Under the pieces are notes generated by a model. The model had not been told where the DNA came from, ran no database searches, and was given only the letters and a program-made list of their open reading frames with translations. A stretch of DNA of 9,704 bases from Methanosarcinales archaeon (GTDB lineage Archaea; Halobacteriota; Syntropharchaeia; Alkanophagales; Methanospirareceae), in assembly GCA_025464645.1 (NCBI GenBank), contig JAODGF010000041.1, positions 244 to 9,947 on the forward strand. The letters run 5' to 3'. Positions 1-5,872 of this stretch are shown one piece after another; the first letter of the stretch is position 1, and every line of letters begins with the position of its first letter. The position numbers were made by a program, and so were the translations under genes.

Positions 1-456
1 GAATTCTTGAGCCTGATCAATTTAGCTAAAGATTTCAGAACAGATATGGAAGCATACAATAAAATTTTGGAGAATATGATGGGAGCAAGTTACACATGGG
101 GAGAAATCATCGGGCAACGGATAGGCTTCAGTAACGACCTCAAGAACATGGTGGCACTGAAAGAGGAGGAGATTAACCTGATATATTCCATCACCTCAGA
201 TGATGAAATGAGCTATGAATCGAGGGAATCATTGAAGCTGAAGCTGATTGATAACCTTGAGAGCCAGAAAGAATTAATACCAAAAATAAGGGGTTCTGCA
301 TTTGATGTTAGTGTGAGTGAAACAGACTCGCCGAATGTAAAGGAAATTAGGGAGTATTTTAATGAGATTTTTAGAAATACCAGAAAATTGGCTGACACCG
401 ATCTGGAATATGTTGAAGAAGGTCTTATCACACTCAGGGAGGAGAAGGAAAGATGA
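1..456 (+). CDS. Hypothetical helical protein, probably 5'-partial
   Basis: I do not recognise this protein. The frame is open to the left edge of the window, so the gene probably starts upstream. Internal candidate starts are TTG at 7 and ATG at 46, neither with a visible ribosome binding site. The roughly 150 visible residues are charged and rich in Glu, Lys, Leu and Ile. They suggest long amphipathic helices, with no Cys, no signal peptide, no membrane segment and no catalytic motif I can name. The stop TGA (454-456) overlaps an ATG at 453 (ATGA), the usual sign of translational coupling to a following gene. The two frames that follow are tiny and look broken. Amino-acid composition looks like real coding sequence; function is unknown. 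Confidence 0.6.
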   Translation, partial: EFLSLINLAKDFRTDMEAYNKILENMMGASYTWGEIIGQRIGFSNDLKNMVALKEEEINLIYSITSDDEMSYESRESLKLKLIDNLESQKELIPKIRGSAFDVSVSETDSPNVKEIREYFNEIFRNTRKLADTDLEYVEEGLITLREEKER

Positions 457-544
457 AGCAATCAGAAGAATACGAGAGATAAGATACTCTGCGGTGGAAG
501 AGAACCTGTTAAATGATGCGGAATGGGGACTTTACGGTAAATGA
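453..544 (+). pseudogene. Tiny ATGA-coupled frame with a frameshift, unknown function
   Basis: ATG at 453 overlaps the stop of the preceding gene and gives only MKQSEEYER before TAA at 480-482. One frame over, from about 482 to the TGA at 542-544, the translation is coding-like (RYSAVEENLLNDAEWGLYGK). One missing base near 479-481 would join the two halves into a protein of about 30 residues. The end of this second half again overlaps a downstream ATG (ATGA at 541-544), which supports that frame as the real end of a gene. I cannot assign a family. It could instead be chance, or a short gene read by frameshifting. Confidence 0.3.
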
Positions 545-670
545 GTGAAGATAAGAGAAGAGCGGTCTTAAATGCCGGACCGACCAGATAGCACTATCGG
601 GGAGGAAATAACAGTAATTTTTGAATATGAGCATGTGAAAAATGCCATGAATCCAGCATATTCTTCTTAG
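541..670 (+). pseudogene. Second tiny coupled frame with a frameshift, unknown function
   Basis: ATG at 541 is coupled by ATGA to the preceding frame and reads MSEDKRRAVLNAGPTR before TAG at 589-591. The next frame, from about 572 to TAG at 668-670, reads smoothly and ends TVIFEYEHVKNAMNPAYSS. It has its own possible ATG at 572. One extra base between about 572 and 589 would explain the split. Alternatively, 572-670 is a free-standing 32-residue ORF. No family is recognised. The end lies 5 bases from the convergent PIN remnant. Confidence 0.28.
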
Positions 671-675
671 TCGTT

Positions 676-1092
676 TCATACCTCGGGGACTAAAATGGTA
701 TCTTCAAACCCTTTTTTTCTGCACGAATTCTTTGAGTTCTGTGTCGAATGGCAAAAATTTCAAGCCTCCCCTGAGCGAAATCGCATAGAGCAAGGAATCT
801 ATGAAGTCAGTATGCCCGGCTTTCCTCAACTTCAAAGCCTCGAGGAAAACTTCGGCGTCCTCTACGACCCTTTTATAGCTGCGTTCTATGCTCTTCAAAC
901 CAGTCTCAACGGTCTCCATGTCAATCGCAACTTTTTTTCTTTCGAGGGATGTGAGAACCCACAAGCATTCAAGGATGTGAAGTTTGAGCAGTAGAACTCA
1001 TCTTCTTTCAGATTTTCGAGAGCTTTCGCTGCTCCAGCTACCTCAACACCCAGAGAAGGGAGCAAAAAGGACGTTGCAAATTTCTTCCCGAT
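676..1092 (-). pseudogene. PIN-domain (VapC-like) nuclease pseudogene
   Basis: Joining three frames restores an archaeal PIN-domain protein of about 138 residues, a family of Mg-dependent ribonucleases, often toxins. The N-terminal part has TSFLLPSLGVEV; the middle has LECLWV with the second conserved acid; the C-terminal part has GHTDFIDSLLYA and FLPFD with the later acids. Lesions seen: a one-base loss near 971-974 (the following frame is closed upstream by TGA at 998-1000); an extra A in a run of seven (712-718), after which the other frame continues as GFEDTILVPEV to a stop at 676-678; Ala at the position of the first catalytic Asp (FATSFLL where the family has DTSFLLP); and ATC (1090-1092) where a start codon should be, five bases after a perfect GGAGG. 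An ATG at 1116 overlaps the mutase stop and could give a longer N-terminus. No antitoxin partner is visible. Family call is from memory of PIN motifs. Confidence 0.72.
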
Positions 1093-1097
1093 TTTTA

Positions 1098-1102
1098 CCT
1101 CC
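1098..1102 (-). promoter_or_regulatory. Orphan Shine-Dalgarno GGAGG of the PIN remnant
   Basis: GGAGG on the minus strand is followed by TAAAA and then ATC at 1090-1092, in frame with the PIN-domain N-terminus. The ideal 5-base spacing indicates that the ancestral start was here and that ATG has changed to ATC. It lies just after the mutase stop (1113-1115). Confidence 0.5.
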
Positions 1103-1112
1103 GCTTCTTGAT

Positions 1113-2507
1113 TCATAATCTCAACTTCCTTATCACATCCGCCGTGACCTCAACGAACCTCTCCATCAACTTCTCCTTTATCTCCTCCGTCGCGCCTTCC
1201 ACCGTTACTCTTATCAAAGGCGAAGTATTGGAAGCCCTTATAAGTACCCACCCCTCTTCTTTCAGGTCTATTCTTATTCCATCCATCGTATTTATTCTAT
1301 CGGCGCCATATTCAATTGCTAAACGGTCAGCGAGAACACGCATTGCTTCAAACTTCACTTTGTCTTTACAGTCCAGGTTCCTTCGCTCCTTTGGAAACTT
1401 TGGCAGCTCGTCCACAAGCTCTGATAACTTCTTCCCTGTTTTAGCCAGCACCTCCGCTATTTTTAGCGGGATTATCATCGCATCGTCAAACGGGAAAAAA
1501 GAAGGCAGAACGTAATGCCCGCTTGATTCTATACCGAGCAGTGCATCCCTTTTTTTCGCTTCTAATGTCAAGAAAGTATGCCCAACCGGTATTCGTTCTA
1601 TTTTAGCACCTAAGGGCTCTAACTCGCGCTCGACAAGCATGGAGCATTCAACATTTGCTAATACAATTCCCCTTTTCTCCTCCAATAGCTCTTTCGCTAC
1701 GATAACGCCACACTGGTCTGCGCTCAGCATTCTTCCTTTATCGTCTATGATTGCCACTCTATCTCCATCGCCATCGAAAGCAGCGCCAAAATCTGCTCTT
1801 TTTCGTTTTACTTCTGTTTTTAAAGCTTCTAAACTCGCATCTGCGGGTTCAGAGGGTCTATTGGGAAAGGAGGGGTCAGGATTTAGAAACAGCGCATCGG
1901 TCTTTAGTTTTACACGACTCATCACGTCCAGCGTTACCAGTCCCATGCTTCCGTTTCCACAATCCAGCACGATTTTTTTACCCTCAAAGATGTTACCATC
2001 AAATCTCTTTGCTATGTATTCTATATATTCATCTCTCAAATCTATTTCATGATAGCTGCCAACCTCACTCCACAAAACCCTTTTTCCTTTTCCCCCAAGC
2101 ACTATATCCCTTATCTTCTCGTTTTCCTCTGCGGAAAACCCTATTCCTTCTCCTGTGTATAGCTTCACGCCATTCCATTCCGGTGGTAAATGTGATGCGG
2201 TCACATACGCGATGATATCCCTTTTGAGCCGCCATCCGGAGAAAGCACAAAGACCAAATGGGGTTGTTCCTGCGCAGGTCACATCCATACCCGACGAAAG
2301 TAAACCAGAGATAAACGCATTCGAAAGTAAAAGAGAAGTAGCTCGTATGTCGTTACCCACAACCACGCTCTTTTCGCCTCTTTCTTCTGCATACGTTCCC
2401 AGAGCAACCCCTATCTTTAGCATCGTCTCTGGATGCAGGTCCTCATTATAAATCCCCCTTACGTCATACGCCCTAAATATATGCGCAGGTGTTTGTTTTT
2501 CTTGCAT
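1113..2507 (-). CDS. manB: Phosphomannomutase/phosphoglucomutase (alpha-D-phosphohexomutase)
   Basis: Cytoplasmic enzyme moving phosphate between C1 and C6 of mannose or glucose phosphates through a phosphoserine, feeding nucleotide-sugar and glycan synthesis. At 464 residues it has normal family length. Landmarks: N-terminal FRAYDVRG (11-18); phosphoserine loop TASHLPPEWNG with Ser105; metal loop DGDGDR (245-250); sugar-specificity loop ESSGH (327-331); C-terminal phosphate-binding RASNTSP (425-431). The FRAYD start favours PMM/PGM over phosphoglucosamine mutase (GlmM), but the ESSGH loop is not diagnostic. The active-site loop has Leu107 where Asn is usual (TASHNP). The start ATG follows trm1 by 27 bases with GGGAG about 13 bases upstream, so it is likely cotranscribed with trm1. 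The stop overlaps an ATG at 1116, ahead of the decayed PIN gene. Confidence 0.9.
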   Translation of the reverse strand: MQEKQTPAHIFRAYDVRGIYNEDLHPETMLKIGVALGTYAEERGEKSVVVGNDIRATSLLLSNAFISGLLSSGMDVTCAGTTPFGLCAFSGWRLKRDIIAYVTASHLPPEWNGVKLYTGEGIGFSAEENEKIRDIVLGGKGKRVLWSEVGSYHEIDLRDEYIEYIAKRFDGNIFEGKKIVLDCGNGSMGLVTLDVMSRVKLKTDALFLNPDPSFPNRPSEPADASLEALKTEVKRKRADFGAAFDGDGDRVAIIDDKGRMLSADQCGVIVAKELLEEKRGIVLANVECSMLVERELEPLGAKIERIPVGHTFLTLEAKKRDALLGIESSGHYVLPSFFPFDDAMIIPLKIAEVLAKTGKKLSELVDELPKFPKERRNLDCKDKVKFEAMRVLADRLAIEYGADRINTMDGIRIDLKEEGWVLIRASNTSPLIRVTVEGATEEIKEKLMERFVEVTADVIRKLRL

Positions 2508-2534
2508 TGTTAATTTGTGTCTCCCATGATAAGT

Positions 2535-3674
2535 TTACAATTTTCGGCTTTTCAAATTTAAATTTAGAATATCATCTATCCTCGCATCTGTCTTTAATGC
2601 GGTATCCGAGAAATGGGTTCTGCTTGCAGAAAAACCGCTTAAGTGCAAAGCATCAATTAAGGAGGAAATAGGCGGTGGAGGAACTTTCAAAGCCTTGCAA
2701 ATCACATGATGCTCATAATAAAAAGGTATATCCAGCTCATCTATGCATGTCGCAACGATTTTCATCGCTTCTTTCTTCTTACCCAGCTCTCTTTTTACCA
2801 ACTCTTCATGCACCTGTTCGCAAAACCTCTTCTCTTTTATCGCTTCTACATATAATGGACCTGCAATCCGCATTTTCGCAGCACCACAGACCTCGCATTT
2901 CTTCTTCACGTTCATCTCCAGCATATCAGAGCACGAAAGAACGAATCTATTGCCACAGGAGAAGCAATGGGCGATGAAACCAAGCCTTTTCATGCGGTCA
3001 TCTGCTTTCTTCGCTCCTTTTTCCACTCGTGCGATAATTCTTATGAAATGCGACCTGGAATAAGATAGCAGTGGCTGTATCGCCCGGTCATATTTGCACA
3101 GGTCTCTCGTTACTCTACCTAAGAGAATACGAGTTGCCATCTCGGGATGATACTCGGTGTTAATAGGTTTTGCTGCATACTTTCTCAAGCCACCGGAATG
3201 AGCGCCGCATAACGGCGCGGTATCTGTCGCAGTAATCAGCAACAGCTTCTTTACCGATTTGCAAGCAGCATCCAGAAACGGAACTGGCGACCCAAAAGGG
3301 TCTATATCCACTAAATCGTAGTTATTCTGCAGTAAGAGCACATTCGCATTCTCGTTATACGCCTTTGCTCTTTCTACTATTTCATTCAGCTCTATATTCC
3401 GTTTTATGAGTTCGTAAGCGGGCTTGCTCCGGTCGTTAATAGCCACGGGCAGTCCAACTTCATTCGCTACCCTAATACCTCTCACGCCTGTACCTGCAAG
3501 CGCGTCTATATATGTCAGAGGTGCCTGCGGTGAAGGTAGAGAAGAGAGAAAAGCAGCTACTCCTGCTATATCTATGTCCCTGCACAGTTCCATTTTTGGA
3601 TTGTAAAAGATTGACTTTGTGGGTAGTGCCGGCACTAATATCCTCGTGGTTCCCTCTTTTTTCTCGGAAAACAT
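2535..3674 (-). CDS. trm1: tRNA (guanine(26)-N2)-dimethyltransferase
   Basis: SAM-dependent enzyme that mono- and dimethylates G26 of tRNAs at the junction of the D and anticodon stems. Present in archaea and eukaryotes and rare in bacteria, so it supports an archaeal source. At 379 residues it has the expected archaeal length. Visible motifs: FYNPKMELCRDID (23-35); SAM-binding DALAGTGVRG (57-66); catalytic-type DIDPFGSP (123-130); TATDTAPLCG (148-157); and a zinc-finger-like C-terminal domain with Cys237, Cys240, Cys260 and Cys263. All key motifs are intact. The start is ATG at 3674, with AAGGGG about 12 bases upstream. It lies between cysS (107 bases upstream) and the mutase (27 bases downstream) on the same strand, consistent with an operon of translation-related genes. 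Confidence 0.95.
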   Translation of the reverse strand: MFSEKKEGTTRILVPALPTKSIFYNPKMELCRDIDIAGVAAFLSSLPSPQAPLTYIDALAGTGVRGIRVANEVGLPVAINDRSKPAYELIKRNIELNEIVERAKAYNENANVLLLQNNYDLVDIDPFGSPVPFLDAACKSVKKLLLITATDTAPLCGAHSGGLRKYAAKPINTEYHPEMATRILLGRVTRDLCKYDRAIQPLLSYSRSHFIRIIARVEKGAKKADDRMKRLGFIAHCFSCGNRFVLSCSDMLEMNVKKKCEVCGAAKMRIAGPLYVEAIKEKRFCEQVHEELVKRELGKKKEAMKIVATCIDELDIPFYYEHHVICKALKVPPPPISSLIDALHLSGFSASRTHFSDTALKTDARIDDILNLNLKSRKL

Positions 3675-3700
3675 TTGTTAGTCATACCCCTTATTTTCAT

Positions 3701-3781
3701 TTATCTCACCTTCATCTGAGGAACATTAACCTTCTCAAAATCCTCGTCTCCCCCAACAACTAAATCATGCCAAAACGAAAT
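3701..3781 (-). other. Coding-like tail in frame after the cysS stop
   Basis: Directly after the cysS TAA (3782-3784) the same frame stays open for 26 codons before TAA at 3701-3703. It reads in a protein-like way (ISFWHDLVVGGDEDF, then EKVNVPQMKVR). CysRS normally ends at the DTPEGT-type sequence found before the TAA, so this is unlikely to be part of the synthetase. It is most simply the 3' end of another, otherwise deleted gene, or chance. No start codon lies in frame. No family recognised. Confidence 0.3.
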
Positions 3782-5104
3782 TTACCATTCAGTTCCTTCA
3801 GGTGTATCTTTCAACATTATCCCTCTTTTGTTCAGTTCTTCTCTAATTCTGTCAGCTTCGTTCCATCTTTTTTGTTTCCGCAGCTCCTCTCGCTCCTTAA
3901 TCAACCGCATCAATTCAGGAGGCAGAGGTCTTTCTTTCCATCTGAAATCAATTCCAAGAACCTCTCCTATTTCATAAATCGCAGGTGAGAGTTCCTCCTC
4001 AGTTTTGTTTATTCGCTTCGCCATTTCAAGAAGTAGAGCTACAACCTTCGGTGTGTTGAAGTCGTCATCCATCGCATCTACGAACTTTTCAATCCACTTT
4101 TTTACATCTACTTCCTTCTTCGCAGCCCTGGTTGCACCACGTATATAATTTAAGCTATTCTTTGCTTGCTCCATTGCAGTCTCCGTATAGTTTATAGGAC
4201 TGCGATAATGCGTTGAAAGAAGCATCAGCCGCATAGTATCCACATCCCACTTCTTTAATGCGTCTCGAATCGTTATAAAGTTGCCAAGCGACTTTGACAT
4301 CTTCTTTCCCCCCACCTTCAGGAAACCTGTGTGCAACCAATATTTTACCATTGGCTCTCTTCCGCTCGCAGCTTCCATCTGTGCTATCTCCGCTTCGTGA
4401 TGCGGAAAAATCAGGTCTTGTGCGCCGCCATGAAGATCATATTGCGGTCCAAACTCAGTCTCTGTTATTGCTGTATCCTCTATATGCCAGCCAGGTCGAC
4501 CTCTCCCCAGTTCAGATTCCCAATACGGTTCCCCAGGCTTTAGAAGTTTCCAAAGGCAAAAATCTGCTTTATTCCGCTTCCCTATTACTTCGTCTATTCG
4601 TGAAACGGTATCTTCAGCCTCCTCAACTGTGCGTCCTGACAGCTTTCCGTAATCCTTGAACCTCGAAACGTCATAGTAAATGCCGTCTTCTAATTTGTAT
4701 GCATACCCCTTTTCAAGAAGAGTTCTTACCTGCCTTAAAATCGCATCAATGTACTGTGTAGCAGGAGCGTATTTATTTACACTGGTTATTCGTAAGGCTT
4801 GAACATCTTCAAAATAAGCCTTTGTATATTTATCTGATAGTTCTTTCCAGCTTACTCCTTCTTCATGAGCCCGGTTTATGATCTTATCGTCAATATCAGT
4901 AATATTTTGAAGATAGAATACATTGTAGCCTTTGTATCGTAGATAGCGTGCTATCACGTCAAAAGCCACATAAGTGCGTGCATGACCAATGTGAGAATAG
5001 TCATATACCGTGGGTCCACATACGAATAACTGAACTTTATTGCCTTTACGCGGTATAAAAGGCATTTTCTTCCGTATAAGTGTGTTATAAACGTTTAGCA
5101 CCAT
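3782..5104 (-). CDS. cysS: Cysteinyl-tRNA synthetase
   Basis: Class I synthetase that activates cysteine with ATP and charges tRNA-Cys in the cytoplasm. With the start at ATG 5104 the protein has 440 residues, slightly shorter than many bacterial CysRS. The frame stays open to 5191, but that part lies inside the tRNA-Cys gene and is not protein. Motifs: zinc ligand Cys29 in FVCGPTVYDY; HIGH signature at 38-41; GRPGWHIED (202-210); FPHHEAE (233-239) with the His/Glu zinc ligands; KMSKS at 268-272; a C-terminal helical domain ending DTPEGTEW. The second zinc-ligand Cys of E. coli CysRS (WHIEC) is Asp210 here. The ATG is only 11 bases past the tRNA 3' end and has no Shine-Dalgarno, so the mRNA is probably made by processing of a joint transcript and is nearly leaderless. 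Confidence 0.95.
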   Translation of the reverse strand: MVLNVYNTLIRKKMPFIPRKGNKVQLFVCGPTVYDYSHIGHARTYVAFDVIARYLRYKGYNVFYLQNITDIDDKIINRAHEEGVSWKELSDKYTKAYFEDVQALRITSVNKYAPATQYIDAILRQVRTLLEKGYAYKLEDGIYYDVSRFKDYGKLSGRTVEEAEDTVSRIDEVIGKRNKADFCLWKLLKPGEPYWESELGRGRPGWHIEDTAITETEFGPQYDLHGGAQDLIFPHHEAEIAQMEAASGREPMVKYWLHTGFLKVGGKKMSKSLGNFITIRDALKKWDVDTMRLMLLSTHYRSPINYTETAMEQAKNSLNYIRGATRAAKKEVDVKKWIEKFVDAMDDDFNTPKVVALLLEMAKRINKTEEELSPAIYEIGEVLGIDFRWKERPLPPELMRLIKEREELRKQKRWNEADRIREELNKRGIMLKDTPEGTEW

Positions 5105-5115
5105 TTTTGATACCA

Positions 5116-5189
5116 AGCGCAGGGAGGGATTTGAACCCACGATCTCCCGATCTGCAGTCGGGGGCCTTACCGGACTCGACCACCTGCGC
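5116..5189 (-). tRNA. tRNA-Cys (anticodon GCA)
   Basis: 74-nt cloverleaf without intron. The acceptor stem GCGCAGG/CCTGCGC is seven perfect pairs. The D-arm is GTC/GGC with GG in the loop, and the anticodon stem is CCCGA/TCGGG around loop CTGCAGA with anticodon GCA. The variable loop is five bases, and the T-loop is TTCAAAT on stem GTGGG/CCCTC. The discriminator is U73, a CysRS identity element. CCA is not encoded and must be added. Position 50-64 of the T-stem is a U-U mismatch. The gene sits 11 bases upstream of cysS on the same strand. Confidence 0.96.
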
Positions 5190-5211
5190 ACATTTGATTA
5201 TATTATTATAC

Positions 5212-5227
5212 ATTATAAATTATAAAA
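5212..5227 (-). promoter_or_regulatory. TATA-box region of the tRNA-Cys/cysS transcript
   Basis: The minus strand reads TTTTATAATTTATAAT, two overlapping archaeal TATA-like boxes, 23-38 bases upstream of the tRNA 5' end (5189). This is the expected distance for TBP binding and initiation at or just before the tRNA. No second promoter is visible between tRNA and cysS, so both are likely in one transcript. Confidence 0.55.
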
Positions 5228-5290
5228 AACCACGAGATTTCACAAGATTAAATTATATTTAAATGAAAATCCTGCTTGAACTTCCAATTT

Positions 5291-5341
5291 TCAATACGGA
5301 TCCCATTCCTTCACCTCTTTATATTCAGGAAATTCCCCGTT
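5291..5341 (-). other. Possible 3' remnant of a lost gene
   Basis: After the truncated FAD oxidoreductase frame, a different frame reads NGEFPEYKEVKEWDPY to a TGA at 5291-5293. Its composition looks like a natural protein C-terminus, but it is only 16 codons and bounded upstream by TGA at 5342-5344. It may be the tail of a gene whose body was deleted together with the rest of the oxidoreductase. Family unknown; chance is possible. Confidence 0.22.
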
Positions 5342-5546
5342 TCAAAATTGTTTCATCTGATCTGAATATGTGATGATAATATTTCTCGATGTGGTAATCA
5401 TTTACATGATAACTGGACGCTAAGCCTCCTATGTTCTTGCTTTCAAAAATGGCTACATCTATCCCTTTCTTTGGTAGTTCATAACCTGCACATAATCCTG
5501 ATAAGCCCGCTCCTATGATTATTGTGTTCATTTTATCACGATACAT
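5325..5546 (-). pseudogene. N-terminal stump of a FAD/NAD(P)-binding oxidoreductase
   Basis: Only the first 60-70 residues of a flavoprotein of the protoporphyrinogen-oxidase/amine-oxidase-like superfamily remain (family usually about 400-450 residues). The likely original start is ATG at 5531 (MNTIIIGAGLSGL); ATG at 5546 adds five residues. Seen: the dinucleotide-binding GAGLSG loop, the FES acidic residue at the end of the second strand, GGLASS, and YYHHIFRSDETIL. After ETIL the frame runs into KRGIS and a stop, and no frame continues the family sequence, so this is a deletion rather than a point frameshift. It begins 2 bases after the stop of the UbiA stump, suggesting a former operon. No functional enzyme is expected. 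Confidence 0.7.
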
Positions 5547-5548
5547 TT

Positions 5549-5791
5549 TTATTTGTATGCGATTGGTCTCTCCCGCTTCGTCGGATGTTTCCTGTCCTTC
5601 TCGGCGTCTATAATATCATTTATGATGTATTCGCTTTCTGAGAGCATGCAGAAGATAGCGAAGGCTGCGATAACGTTCACCCACATCCGGAGATTCAGCA
5701 GATTCAGCGAGAATACGATGCCGACGAATAAAATCAGGTTCTTATTATAACATTGCTTCGGGCGCATTGAGATCACAAGGTCTTTTAGCAT
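5549..5791 (-). pseudogene. Truncated UbiA-family polyprenyl-phosphate phosphoribosyltransferase
   Basis: The 80 codons match the N-terminal quarter of UbiA-superfamily membrane transferases of the decaprenyl-phosphate phosphoribosyltransferase type, which attach phosphoribose to a polyprenyl phosphate for surface glycan synthesis. Seen: RPKQ (10-13) followed by KN; hydrophobic segments at about 18-31 and 37-52; the Mg-binding NDIIDAEKDR (58-67); HPTK and RPIA (75-78). A normal protein has about 280-300 residues and a second Asp-rich motif; here the frame ends two residues after RPIA. The start ATG at 5791 has AGGA 8 bases upstream. It is divergent from the GMC gene across about 80 AT-rich bases. 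Most likely inactive. Confidence 0.72.
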
Positions 5792-5843
5792 TTTATATTT
5801 CCTATGTATGCATCACATGATTTTTTTGGTTGAAACAATTGAT

Positions 5844-5852
5844 GATATAATT
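5844..5852 (+). promoter_or_regulatory. Possible TATA box for the GMC oxidoreductase gene
   Basis: GATATAATT is centred about 25 bases before the ATG at 5873, so initiation would fall at or next to the start codon and give a leaderless transcript. No good Shine-Dalgarno precedes the ATG, which fits. The 81-base gap is AT-rich and is shared with the divergent UbiA stump. Prediction only. Confidence 0.3.
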
Positions 5853-5872
5853 AATTAGGGAATAAACAAAGC

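Noticed and set aside
895..1116. Intact 73-residue minus-strand protein from ATG 1116
   Set aside because: Its last third loses PIN similarity, while the adjacent frame continues the family (LECLWV), so it is the front part of a frameshifted gene.
1108..2451. Several plus-strand ORFs of 98-154 codons across the mutase gene
   Set aside because: They are antisense shadows of a fully motif-supported minus-strand gene, with Ser/Phe/Leu-rich compositions.
5105..5191. N-terminal extension of cysS (29 extra codons to ATG at 5191)
   Set aside because: The added codons lie within tRNA-Cys and its 11-base spacer; CysRS homology starts at MVLNVYNT (5104).
5263..5373. Short plus-strand ORF beginning MKILLELPIF behind an AT-rich stretch
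   Set aside because: About 36 codons, antisense to the FAD oxidoreductase stump whose minus-strand motifs are clear; no family signal.
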